Assembly (NCBI GenBank): GCA_050011095.1
Contig: JBEKJU010000079.1
Location: forward strand, 1-12,860
DNA from: JBEKJU01 sp050011095
GTDB lineage: Bacteria; Desulfobacterota; Syntrophorhabdia; Syntrophorhabdales; WCHB1-27
DNA: 12,860 bases
Direction: 5' to 3'
Positions 1 to 6,634 of the stretch are shown one piece after another. Numbering within the stretch: the first letter of the stretch is position 1; every line of letters begins with the position of its first letter. Made by a program: the position numbers and the translations under genes. The notes under the pieces are model-generated. The model did no database searches and was not told the origin of the DNA. It saw only the letters and a program-made list of their open reading frames with translations.

Positions 1-1109
1 TTCCTCATCAAGGGTATATACTGGGTGAAATAGGACGCGGAGGGGAGGTATTGCAGGGTGTTGCTATTGTCTTTCTGCGTCAGGTCCCTGAAATATGCGG
101 TCTCAACGGTCAGAAGCGAGTCCGTGAAGGGCTTCTCGACAAATGCAACGGACCTCAGGGAGCTTTCGGCCCTCTCCTGCGTCGTTATTCCGAGGTCCGA
201 AAGGTACTGATAATCGGACACGTACTTGACTTTCGTCTTGAAGTCCATGTCGCCGAATAACTGTTCGTGCTCCCCCTTGATCTGGTAGCGGTCGTGATGG
301 TACTTCCTGTCATCGATGTCCGAGACGTACCATGCGCCCTTCATTGTATCGGTGAAGTAGCGGTATTCGGCGCCGGGCTTGAAACCTCGTTCCTCTATCC
401 AATCGAGGTAGAACGTTGCGTCCTGGTCCTTCGAGATTGCCCAGTAGTAGGCGTTCCTGAAGATCGTCCCGTCCCTGCTCGACAACTGGAATTGGGGTAG
501 GAGAAAGCCTGATTGCCTATCCGTTTTTACGGGAAATGTGCTCCAGGGCAGGTAGAACGCCTCGTGGCCCAGGATATTGAAGGTACTCCAACGGGCCGTC
601 GCATATTGGCCCATGGTCAGCTCCACCTCCTGCGCCTTGAACGTCCAGGAAGGCCGCTCCCAGCCGCAGGTCGTGAACTCGCCTTTATGCACCAGGTAGG
701 ATGACTCGCCGGTCTTTTCGATCTCCTTGCCGATCATAAAAAAATTGCCGGTCTTCACGAAAATCTGCCCCTTTTCTATCGTACCCCGCTGGGTCACCAG
801 ATTGAGGGACATCCTCTCCGCATGGACCACGTCTCCCAGGTCCTCGAAAATGACATGGCCCTCGGCAAAGGTGTCCTGCGTCGTCTCATTGTAGAGAACA
901 AAGTCGGCATTCAGCCGCATGGCCCCCTGCCTCAGGTCCACATCCCCCTCTGCCGTGTAGATGGTCTGTTGTTTGTTGTAGCTCAGGTTCTGTGCCGTAA
1001 TATTCACGGGACCGGTCGGCTTGGCCATCCGACGCGCCTGTGCGTGAAGCTCGAAAGGGAGCAACACGATGAAAAGGGACAAAGCGACGATCACCTTAGC
1101 GCTGTTCAT
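1..1109 (-). CDS. lptD: LPS-assembly protein LptD (OstA/Imp), N-terminal part, cut by left edge
   Basis: Outer-membrane protein that, with LptE, inserts lipopolysaccharide into the outer leaflet. I translated the minus strand from the ATG at 1109; the frame stays open to the window edge (about 369 codons, roughly half of a usual LptD). Residues 1-25 are a signal peptide (hydrophobic 6-19, then AQA at 23-25). Residues 34-140 look like the periplasmic OstA/LptA beta-jellyroll (ITAQNLSYN near 37, AEGDV near 53, AEGHVIFED near 82). Then come TTCGW (147-150), FYLPWSTFPV (185-194) and RQSGFLLP (198-205), the conserved lead-in to the LptD barrel, followed by barrel-like strands. The start overlaps the folC stop (ATGA, 1106-1109), so translation is probably coupled. 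Cys148 fits the conserved cysteine of this region; C-terminal cysteines are out of view. Family assignment is firm; missing C-terminus is only the window edge. Confidence 0.93.
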   Translation of the reverse strand, partial: MNSAKVIVALSLFIVLLPFELHAQARRMAKPTGPVNITAQNLSYNKQQTIYTAEGDVDLRQGAMRLNADFVLYNETTQDTFAEGHVIFEDLGDVVHAERMSLNLVTQRGTIEKGQIFVKTGNFFMIGKEIEKTGESSYLVHKGEFTTCGWERPSWTFKAQEVELTMGQYATARWSTFNILGHEAFYLPWSTFPVKTDRQSGFLLPQFQLSSRDGTIFRNAYYWAISKDQDATFYLDWIEERGFKPGAEYRYFTDTMKGAWYVSDIDDRKYHHDRYQIKGEHEQLFGDMDFKTKVKYVSDYQYLSDLGITTQERAESSLRSVAFVEKPFTDSLLTVETAYFRDLTQKDNSNTLQYLPSASYFTQYIPLMR

Positions 1110-2371
1110 CGTTCATCAAGGAGTCTCTTCGCCTCTCCCAGGGTATAAAAAGAGCCCGTAATAATTATAAGATCATGCTCGCCCGCCATTTTGAAGGCCC
1201 TGGCCACGGCATCTTTCACAGAGGCGGTGACCAGGGCGGAAGGCGCGTATTCCACAAGGTCGGCGGGCAGGGCGGCCCGCCCGATTTCAGGCTTTGTCAA
1301 AATCGTCTGCTGTACCACGGGGATAAGCTCTTTCAGCATCACCCCGAAGTCCTTGTCTTTCATTACGCCGAAGACGAGAATTTTCTTTCTGGTCACATAG
1401 TGCGTTCTCAGGTAGGACGCTAGCGCGCCCACGCCCTGAGGATTATGCGCGCCGTCAAGGAGGACGAGGGGGTCTCCGGGTCTCCTGATCAGTTCGAGCC
1501 TTCCGGGCCATTCCATGGAGGCAAGGGCCTTTCTGACGGAGTGCTCTTTGACGGAGAAGCCCGTGGGGTCCAGAAGCTCCAGCGTACAGAGGGCGAGGGC
1601 TGCGTTGAAGAACTGGTGGTCTCCCCGGAGCGAGATGGAGAGGTCGTCGAAGGTCCTCCGTATGCCGCGGTACCACATGACCTGGTCGTCCTTTTTCTTG
1701 TATGTGAAGTCATGACCCAGCACGAAGAGGTCAGTCCTCGCCGCCGCTTCCGCCTTTATGATCTCGAGGGCCGCGCCCTTTGCCCCGGTGACGACCGGAA
1801 CATGGTCCTTCACGACACCTGCCTTTTCCCGCGCGATCTCCTCGATGGTCGTCCCGAGGTAGTCCTGGTGATCGAAGTCAACGTTCGTGATGACCGTGAC
1901 GAGGGGACGTATCACGTTTGTCGAGTCGAGCCTTCCGCCGAGACCCACCTCCACCACCGCGATGTCGACGGCCTTCCTCTTGAAATATTCGAAGGCGAGG
2001 GCGGTCGTGAAATCGAAGAACGTAAAGCGTCTCGCGGCATCGGCCTCGTCGATCCGCTCTTTCATGAACTGCGTGAGTTCGACGACCTCTTCCTCGCTGA
2101 TGGCCTCGCCGCCCGCGGCGATGCGCTCGGTAAACGAGATGAGGTGGGGGGACGTGTAGATTCCCGTCGAATAGCCTGCCGTTCTCAGCGTCTGCGATAC
2201 CATGGAGGCAACGGAGCCCTTGCCGTTCGTGCCCGCGACGTGCACAGTCTTCAGGGAATCCTGGGGGTTGCCTATGAGTGACAGGAGCCACGTGATGTTG
2301 TCGAGACCGAAGACCATCCCGAATTTTTCGAGGCCGTAAAGGTAGTCCAGGGTCTCAGAGTAACCTTTCAT
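1106..2371 (-). CDS. folC: Bifunctional folylpolyglutamate synthase / dihydrofolate synthase
   Basis: Cytoplasmic Mur-ligase-family enzyme that adds glutamate to dihydropteroate (dihydrofolate synthase) and/or extends the polyglutamate tail of folates, using ATP. The 421-residue product has the family length. Visible motifs: P-loop HVAGTNGKGS at 44-53, then TSPHL, FDFTTALAF, VEVGLGGRLDSTNV, ITNVDFDHQDYLG with EKAGV, and LLDGAHNPQG in the C-terminal ligase domain. The ATG at 2371 (MKGYSETLDYLYGLEKFGM) is chosen because it matches normal FolC N-termini and overlaps the accD stop (ATGA, 2368-2371). The frame stays open upstream to 2881, but that stretch lies opposite accD and is not FolC-like. 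No Shine-Dalgarno stands before the start, so translation probably depends on coupling to accD. It ends in another ATGA overlap with lptD. Whether it has both activities cannot be read from sequence alone. Confidence 0.96.
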   Translation of the reverse strand: MKGYSETLDYLYGLEKFGMVFGLDNITWLLSLIGNPQDSLKTVHVAGTNGKGSVASMVSQTLRTAGYSTGIYTSPHLISFTERIAAGGEAISEEEVVELTQFMKERIDEADAARRFTFFDFTTALAFEYFKRKAVDIAVVEVGLGGRLDSTNVIRPLVTVITNVDFDHQDYLGTTIEEIAREKAGVVKDHVPVVTGAKGAALEIIKAEAAARTDLFVLGHDFTYKKKDDQVMWYRGIRRTFDDLSISLRGDHQFFNAALALCTLELLDPTGFSVKEHSVRKALASMEWPGRLELIRRPGDPLVLLDGAHNPQGVGALASYLRTHYVTRKKILVFGVMKDKDFGVMLKELIPVVQQTILTKPEIGRAALPADLVEYAPSALVTASVKDAVARAFKMAGEHDLIIITGSFYTLGEAKRLLDER

Positions 2372-3237
2372 GTGGTGACGAGGGAGAGGATAGTGTGCAA
2401 ATTCTTCCTTAGGTACCTTCTTGGTGATATGAGGTCGATCATCCCGTGCTCCATCAGGTATTCCGTCCTCTGGAACCCCTGGGGCAGCTCCGCCTTTATC
2501 GTCTCCTTTATGACCCTCGGGCCGGCAAACCCTATCATTGCCTTCGGCTCGCCGATTATGATATCCCCCAGCATGGCGATACTCGCGCTCACGCCCCCCA
2601 GGGTCGGATCGGTGAGGACGGTGATGTAGGGAACATGCTTTGACCTGAGCCTGTAGATGGCGCCCGATACCTTCGACATCTGCATGAGGGAGATGATACC
2701 CTCCTGCATCCTTGCGCCGCCTGAGGCACAGAATACGATGACGGGCAGGGCCTTTTCCGTTCCCTCTTCGAGGAGCCTCGTGATCTTCTCCCCCACCACC
2801 GATCCCAGGCTCCCCCCCATGAAACTGTAATCGAAGATGGCGGCGAGGACCTCGATACCCTCTATCCTTCCGCTCCCGCACACGATGGCGTCAGATCTTT
2901 TTGTCGCCTCTCTCGTTTCGATGAGGCGTGCCTTATAGCTTCTCGTGTCCTTGAATTTCAAAAAGTCGATCGGTTCCACGCCGGGATAGAGTTCCGTGAA
3001 GCTCCCCTCGTCGAAGGTGAGGTCTATGCGCTTCTCGACGGGGATGGGGAAGTGGTACGAACACTTGAGACAGACATCCAGGTTCCTTTCGACCTCTTTT
3101 CTGTAGAGCAGCTCCCGGCAGAAGCTGCACTTTATCCAGAGGCTCTCCTCCTCTTTTTCGGCCTTCCTGATCTCCTTCTGGATGTCGATCTCTTTATGGG
3201 GTTTCTTCTCTTTTTCTTTCTTTTTAAATAAACCCAT
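2368..3237 (-). CDS. accD: Acetyl-CoA carboxylase carboxyltransferase subunit beta
   Basis: Beta subunit of the carboxyltransferase half of acetyl-CoA carboxylase. With AccA it moves the carboxyl group from biotin-AccB to acetyl-CoA, making malonyl-CoA for fatty acid synthesis. The 289-residue product carries the N-terminal four-cysteine zinc ribbon (CSFC at 37-40, CLKC at 56-59), then the crotonase-like core: SFMGGSLGSVVGEK, FCASGGARMQEG, DPTLGGVSAS, GFAGPRVIKET. The frame also opens at a TTG at 3264, giving nine extra residues. I prefer the ATG at 3237 because MGLFKKK matches AccD N-termini and a promoter candidate (TTGACA on the minus strand at 3293-3288) would place the transcript start downstream of that TTG. 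First gene of accD-folC-lptD. accD-folC adjacency is common; lptD as third gene is less familiar. No accA is in view. Confidence 0.95.
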   Translation of the reverse strand: MGLFKKKEKEKKPHKEIDIQKEIRKAEKEEESLWIKCSFCRELLYRKEVERNLDVCLKCSYHFPIPVEKRIDLTFDEGSFTELYPGVEPIDFLKFKDTRSYKARLIETREATKRSDAIVCGSGRIEGIEVLAAIFDYSFMGGSLGSVVGEKITRLLEEGTEKALPVIVFCASGGARMQEGIISLMQMSKVSGAIYRLRSKHVPYITVLTDPTLGGVSASIAMLGDIIIGEPKAMIGFAGPRVIKETIKAELPQGFQRTEYLMEHGMIDLISPRRYLRKNLHTILSLVTT

Positions 3238-3264
3238 CGATTTCTCTATTGAATTTTTGGTCAA

Positions 3265-3293
3265 AACCTACCAAAATAAATAGGTCGTGTCAA
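3265..3293 (-). promoter_or_regulatory. Candidate sigma-70-type promoter for accD-folC-lptD
   Basis: On the minus strand a perfect TTGACA (3293-3288) is followed, after a 17-bp spacer, by TAGGTT (3270-3265), which keeps the key T, A and final T of a -10 element. Transcription would begin near 3258, giving a leader of about 20 nt before the ATG at 3237. The -35 overlaps the GTG start codon of the divergent hydrolase gene (3287-3289). Read by eye; no transcript data. Confidence 0.45.
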
Positions 3294-3904
3294 CAAAAAG
3301 GGTTGTCATAGAAGCTGAGGAAAGCCTGGAAGGCGTGCTTGTGGAAGGGGCCGGAAAGGGTGGGGTTGTCATATGCCACCCCCATCCCCTTTACGGGGGC
3401 TCGATGTGGAATAACGTGGTGGACGCCATGGAGGACGGCTTTTTGCGGAGCGGCTTCACCACGCTAAAATTCAATTTCCGCGGCGTAGGCGCGAGTACGG
3501 GCCGATACGACGAGGGGGAAGGCGAGATAAGGGATGTCGTCGCGGCGTCCCGTTTTACGAGGGAGGGGGTGGGGAAGGGCGAGAGGTTCGTCCTGGCCGG
3601 CTATTCGTTCGGCGCCTGGGTTTGCGCGAGGGCCGCTTCAGAGGTCGGAGGCGGCCTTGAACTCTTCCTTGTGGCATACCCCTTTTCCTTTTACGGCACC
3701 GAAGAACTTCGCGCTTTTCCCGGCAAGGTCTGTCTGGTCGGCGGCTCCCTCGACGATGTCGCGCCCCTTGATTCGCTTCTCTCCGTGTACAGGGACTTGA
3801 AGACGGAAAAGTCCCTCAAGGTGGTCCCTTCTTCGCATTTCTTCGCGGGCCACGAGGGGGAGATCACGGATTTCATCCGGGAGAACTTCGAGGAAAAAGG
3901 TTAG
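3287..3904 (+). CDS. Small alpha/beta hydrolase (COG2945-like, dienelactone-hydrolase-type fold)
   Basis: Predicted soluble 205-residue alpha/beta hydrolase; no signal peptide. Motifs fit the short 'alpha/beta superfamily hydrolase' group: HPHPLYGGSM (31-40, forming the oxyanion region), FNFRGVGAS (62-70), the nucleophile elbow GYSFGA with Ser107 (105-110), a probable acid at Asp156 or Asp157 (GGSLDD), and the base His184 in SSHFF. The triad therefore looks complete. Substrate is unknown; an ester or thioester is likely for the fold but cannot be named. The start is a GTG with a poor ribosome site (TAGG, 2-nt spacing). Internal GTGs at 3335 and 3341 would lose the first beta strand, so 3287 is kept at moderate confidence. 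It is divergent from accD by 49 bp and sits five bases upstream of the ArsA-like gene, so the two plus-strand genes are probably one transcript. Confidence 0.85.
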   Translation: MSTKRVVIEAEESLEGVLVEGAGKGGVVICHPHPLYGGSMWNNVVDAMEDGFLRSGFTTLKFNFRGVGASTGRYDEGEGEIRDVVAASRFTREGVGKGERFVLAGYSFGAWVCARAASEVGGGLELFLVAYPFSFYGTEELRAFPGKVCLVGGSLDDVAPLDSLLSVYRDLKTEKSLKVVPSSHFFAGHEGEITDFIRENFEEKG

Positions 3905-3909
3905 GCTCC

Positions 3910-4854
3910 ATGGCCCTCACGGCGATTTCAGGGGAGGACGTCAGGCTCATCATGGTGGGGGGCAAAGGCGGTGTCGGCAAGACGACCTGCGCATCGGCCA
4001 TCGCCCTCGGCCTTGCCGACCGGGGCCGGAGGGTCCTGCTCATCTCCAGCGATCCGACGCCGTCTCTGTCGGATATCTACGAGCGGGAGATCGGGAGCCG
4101 GGAAAAGCGGATTCTTGAGGACCTCGCCCTTTACGGCCTCGAAATCTCCTCCGATACGGTGCTCCAGAAGTGGAAGGAGAGGTTCGGAAGAGAGATCCAC
4201 GACGTGATATCGAGCTTCGCCGACGTGGACTATGACTTCGTCGACTATATCGGGACAGCGCCGGGGATTGAAGAGGAGTATATGCTCTATTACATCCTTG
4301 AGCTGACGAGGAACGGAGAATATGACGTCGTGGTGTGGGACACGGCGCCGGCGGGCCACACGCTCCGCCTGCTGCGTCTCCCCCACCTTTTTTTGAGCCA
4401 TCTGGAAGGGGCGACGAAATTTTATATGAACATGTACAGCCTCGTCGAGCGCGTCAAGGATACCGTGCGGCTCCGGTCGTCGAAAAGGACGCTCCTCCAT
4501 GTGATAGAGAGCTGGGAAGAGCTGTCGAGGGGGATCATCGATTTCATAAGGGAAAAGAGGACGACCAGGTACGTCCTTGTCACCATACCGGAGGGGCTCG
4601 GCGTGCGGCTCACGGAGAGGGTCATAGGAGACCTTGCGGAGAACGGGCTCGAGGTGGGGGACCTGATCATCAACCACGTAGTCAAGGAGGGGGACTGCGA
4701 ATTTCACCGGAAGCGGCGTGAGATGCAGGATCGCTACATCCGCTCCCTGGAAGAGACCTATAGGGGGATCAACACGCTGAAGCTCTATCTTTCACCCTAC
4801 GAAATAAAAGGCGTCGGGAGGATACGGGAAATCACCGAGTGCCTCTTCGCGTGA
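3910..4854 (+). CDS. ArsA/Get3-family ATPase (arsenical-pump-type ATPase homologue)
   Basis: Soluble P-loop ATPase of the SIMIBI class, 314 residues with a single ATPase domain, so it would act as a dimer like Get3. Visible: deviant Walker A GGKGGVGKTT (17-26) with the signature Lys19, switch I SSDPTPSLSD (46-55) with Asp48, and switch II DTAPAGHTLRLL (144-155), near-identical to the ArsA/Get3 motif. Family members usually carry a CxxC before an RR-x-MQ helix (zinc site in Get3); here the position reads Cys263-Glu-Phe-His266, then RKRREMQ. No ArsR, ArsB, ArsC or tail-anchored-protein partner is nearby, so arsenite export is not supported. Non-arsenical bacterial homologues exist with unclear roles. 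It starts five bases after the hydrolase stop, with GAGGAAAAAGG upstream, and ends 16 bp from a convergent gene. ATPase identity is firm; the client is unknown. Confidence 0.88.
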   Translation: MALTAISGEDVRLIMVGGKGGVGKTTCASAIALGLADRGRRVLLISSDPTPSLSDIYEREIGSREKRILEDLALYGLEISSDTVLQKWKERFGREIHDVISSFADVDYDFVDYIGTAPGIEEEYMLYYILELTRNGEYDVVVWDTAPAGHTLRLLRLPHLFLSHLEGATKFYMNMYSLVERVKDTVRLRSSKRTLLHVIESWEELSRGIIDFIREKRTTRYVLVTIPEGLGVRLTERVIGDLAENGLEVGDLIINHVVKEGDCEFHRKRREMQDRYIRSLEETYRGINTLKLYLSPYEIKGVGRIREITECLFA

Positions 4855-4870
4855 CCGGCGGAACTCGGCA

Positions 4871-5365
4871 TCAGTGGTGGCCGAAGACCGCCTCCAGCAG
4901 GTGGAGGCTCTTTCCGTAGATCCCCGGGCGCTGTAACTCTCTCGGCCCTGCGACGTTGAGGACCGATATCCGATTCCGGCCGATCCAGACGCATATGGCC
5001 TTTGCGGCGTCCCCCGTGGCCGCCTCCGCGACGTCGGCGATCAGGACGGGCCTTCCGGTTCGCCGGGCAAAGGCGATCGTCAGGGCGGTGCCGCCCGATA
5101 CCTTCCCTTCGCAGATCACGAGTGTTCCATCTGATTCGAGGACGTTCCCGCGGGTCCTCTCGGCGTAGGCCGATGTCTCTGTTTCCGTGACGTTATAGGC
5201 GGGCGGCAGGGTTCCGTCCTCCGCCTTCCGACCCCTGGGCACAAAGCCGCCGTGGTCGATCCCATGGCTTATGGCAAAGTCGAGGGCGGCCCTGTCCACA
5301 CCGGTTTGTGCCCCCGATACGATTCGGGTTACCCTGGTCGTTCTTGGATGCCCACATTCCGTCAT
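4871..5365 (-). CDS. Putative molybdenum carrier / circularly permuted YpsA-type SLOG-fold protein
   Basis: A 164-residue soluble Rossmann-like protein of the SLOG superfamily, annotated in databases as 'putative molybdenum carrier' (MoCo-carrier-like). Diagnostic motifs: SGAQTGVDRAALD (17-29), GGFVPRGRKAEDG (39-51), YNVTET near 57-62, YAERTRGNV (67-75), SDGTLVI (78-84) and SGGTALT. Length matches the family. The relationship to Moco-binding proteins is structural. SLOG proteins more broadly bind nucleotide-derived ligands, so cofactor handling is plausible but unproven; no molybdenum genes are in the window. It stands alone on the minus strand, convergent with the ArsA-like gene and divergent from rsmD. 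The ATG at 5365 has no Shine-Dalgarno but lies 8 nt after a perfect TATAAT, suggesting a leaderless or nearly leaderless message. The start is otherwise unsupported by an upstream alternative. Confidence 0.85.
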   Translation of the reverse strand: MTECGHPRTTRVTRIVSGAQTGVDRAALDFAISHGIDHGGFVPRGRKAEDGTLPPAYNVTETETSAYAERTRGNVLESDGTLVICEGKVSGGTALTIAFARRTGRPVLIADVAEAATGDAAKAICVWIGRNRISVLNVAGPRELQRPGIYGKSLHLLEAVFGHH

Positions 5366-5373
5366 ACGTCGCC

Positions 5374-5379
5374 ATTATA
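5374..5379 (-). promoter_or_regulatory. Consensus -10 box (TATAAT) before the SLOG-fold gene
   Basis: A perfect TATAAT reads on the minus strand at 5379-5374, eight bases before the ATG at 5365. The best -35 at acceptable spacing is weak (TGGCGC, 18-bp spacer). Transcription would start within a base or two of the ATG. Confidence 0.45.
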
Positions 5380-5513
5380 GAACGGACGGGCCGGGTTGCG
5401 CCATACCATTTGGGCACAATCCGCGACATCGGCCACGGGGGTCGGCGGGGGCGCCCTCCCGGATGACCGCCCGAGGCCCGGCAGCAGTTGCGCTTCCCGC
5501 CAATAATGTCATT

Positions 5514-5542
5514 TTGACAAAAGCTTCCGTTTGGCACAAACT
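5514..5542 (+). promoter_or_regulatory. Candidate promoter for the rsmD-to-coaBC run
   Basis: A perfect TTGACA at 5514-5519 is followed, after 17 bp, by CAAACT (5537-5542), which keeps A2, A4 and T6 of TATAAT. The start point would fall at or next to the rsmD ATG (5550), and no Shine-Dalgarno lies between. This is the only obvious promoter before the six-gene run. Confidence 0.45.
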
Positions 5543-5549
5543 GTTTACC

Positions 5550-6131
5550 ATGCCGGGAATCAGGATAAGCGGCGGGAGACACAAGGGCAGGCGGATCGCC
5601 GTAGCCGGGGACGGAAGGACGAGGTATACGTCGGCCAAGGTCAGACAGGCCGTCTTCGACCTCATCGGAGACATACAGGGTTTCACGGTCCTCGACCTCT
5701 TTGCCGGGGCGGGGTCCTTTACCATCGAGGCCTTGAGCCGGAACGCCGCATCGGTCACGGCGGTGGAGAAAGACAGGCGGACGGCCGCCGTGCTCCGCTC
5801 CAATCTCAAGGCCCTTTCTCTAGATAAGGATTGCCTTGTCTTCAATATGGATGTAAGATATGCCGTGCCTATGCTCCACAAGCAGGGAAAGCGATTCGAT
5901 ATTATTTTTGTCGACCCTCCCTACGAAATGGGCTATAGTGCATATGCGCTGGATCTCCTGAGGGAAAACCCGGTCTGTCACGGCCGTTCGGTGCTCGTGT
6001 TCGAGCATTCAAAACGGGAGGGGCCGGGCGTTTCACCGGGGGAAGGGCATGAGGTGCGGACCAGGAGGTATGGCGATACGGTCCTGACAGTGCTCGGCTG
6101 CGGAGGGCATGGACCGCAGGAGATGCGTTAA
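5550..6131 (+). CDS. rsmD: 16S rRNA (guanine966-N2)-methyltransferase RsmD
   Basis: SAM-dependent methyltransferase that modifies G966 of 16S rRNA during 30S assembly. The 193-residue product has the family length and order: SGGRHKGRRI (7-16), RTRYTSAKVRQAVFDLI (23-39), SAM-binding LDLFAGAGSFTIEALSR (48-64), acidic EKD (73-75) and catalytic DPPY (122-125). The ATG at 5550 (MPGIRISGG) is chosen because RsmD proteins start with a short strand before the GG-hKGR motif. The frame stays open upstream to 5271, but that part is opposite the SLOG gene. No Shine-Dalgarno precedes the start; a TTGACA sits 31 bases upstream of the ATG. rsmD followed by coaD is a widespread arrangement, here 14 bp apart. 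The C-terminal tail after TVLGCG is slightly longer than usual and glycine-rich. Confidence 0.94.
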   Translation: MPGIRISGGRHKGRRIAVAGDGRTRYTSAKVRQAVFDLIGDIQGFTVLDLFAGAGSFTIEALSRNAASVTAVEKDRRTAAVLRSNLKALSLDKDCLVFNMDVRYAVPMLHKQGKRFDIIFVDPPYEMGYSAYALDLLRENPVCHGRSVLVFEHSKREGPGVSPGEGHEVRTRRYGDTVLTVLGCGGHGPQEMR

Positions 6132-6137
6132 AGGAGG
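6131..6137 (+). promoter_or_regulatory. Strong Shine-Dalgarno for coaD
   Basis: AAGGAGG with an 8-nt gap to the ATG at 6146 fixes the coaD start. It overlaps the last base of the rsmD stop codon. It is the clearest ribosome site in the run and contrasts with the absent one at rsmD. Confidence 0.85.
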
Positions 6138-6145
6138 AGCTGCCG

Positions 6146-6634
6146 ATGAAAGAACGTGTTGGAATCTACCCCGGTTCCTTCGACCCGATCACGAATGGCC
6201 ATCTCGACATTCTTCAGAGAGGACTCGAGCTTTTTGAGACGGTCATCATCGCTATCGCCTTCAATATCGAAAAGCAGGGTCTTTTCACCGTCGAGGAGCG
6301 AAAGGAGCTTATCCGGCTGTCCGTGAAAGGGAACGGAAACGTCATAGTCGATAGCTTCCAGGGCCTTCTCGTGGACTATGTGAAGAGGATGAATGCACGG
6401 TTCGTCATCCGGGGTCTCCGGGCAATGAGCGATTTCGAGTACGAGTTCCAGATGGCGTCCATGAACAGAAACCTGAACCCCGAGATGGACACGGTCTTCA
6501 TGATGACGGGCAAGGATTTTTTCTTCGTGAGTTCGAGGACGATAAAGGAGGTCGCGAGTTTCGGAGCTTCGAGCAAGGGATGTGTGCCGCAGGTCGTTGA
6601 GGAGGCCTTGAAGAATAAGTTCAAACATTTATGA
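6146..6634 (+). CDS. coaD: Pantetheine-phosphate adenylyltransferase
   Basis: Cytoplasmic enzyme of coenzyme A synthesis: 4'-phosphopantetheine + ATP gives dephospho-CoA + pyrophosphate. The 162-residue product matches the bacterial PPAT length. It has the nucleotidyltransferase signature GSFDPITNGH (10-19, His19 equivalent to the catalytic histidine), the phosphate-binding NIEKQGLF (40-47, Lys43), IRGLRAMSDFEYE (88-100, Arg89 and Arg92) and VSSRTIKEVASFG (128-138) in place of the ISS motif. A strong AAGGAGG lies 8 nt upstream. The stop overlaps the nfeD start as ATGA (6631-6634). In the same run coaBC makes this enzyme's substrate, so two of the CoA steps are probably co-expressed, separated by three membrane/envelope genes. 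Confidence 0.97.
   Translation: MKERVGIYPGSFDPITNGHLDILQRGLELFETVIIAIAFNIEKQGLFTVEERKELIRLSVKGNGNVIVDSFQGLLVDYVKRMNARFVIRGLRAMSDFEYEFQMASMNRNLNPEMDTVFMMTGKDFFFVSSRTIKEVASFGASSKGCVPQVVEEALKNKFKHL

Larger units (their letters stand above)
5366..5549. other. Divergent intergenic region between SLOG gene and rsmD
   Basis: This 184-bp gap separates two outward-facing genes. It holds promoter-like hexamers at both ends (TATAAT on the minus strand, TTGACA on the plus strand). The GC-rich middle contains the 8-bp palindrome GGGCGCCC near 5449 and a possible weak hairpin, GGTC at 5440-5443 with GACC at 5465-5468. I see no small gene or known RNA. Confidence 0.6.

Noticed and set aside
1445..2281. A 278-codon plus-strand frame opposite folC
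   Set aside because: It lies wholly within folC on the other strand; its composition is that of a reverse-complement shadow and no motif is visible.
2372..2881. N-terminal extension of the folC frame by 170 codons
   Set aside because: The extension is antisense-independent but out of frame with accD on the same strand, resembles no FolC domain, and the ATGA overlap at 2368-2371 gives a natural start.
3928..4707. A 259-codon minus-strand frame opposite the ArsA-like ATPase
   Set aside because: The ATPase frame carries clear Walker and switch motifs; the antisense frame is Pro/Arg/His-rich and featureless.
3287..4854. Arsenic resistance operon
   Set aside because: Only an ArsA-like ATPase is present, single-domain, with no ArsR, ArsB, ArsC, ArsD or Acr3 nearby.
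5529..5548. Possible sigma-54 promoter: TTTGGCAC before rsmD, with a similar TTTGGGCAC near 5409
   Set aside because: The -24 half resembles the consensus, but no GC dinucleotide stands at the required distance for the -12 half in either case.
5271..5549. N-terminal extension of RsmD by 93 codons
   Set aside because: It overlaps the SLOG gene and the promoter region, and RsmD proteins begin just before the GG-hKGR motif, which fits the ATG at 5550.
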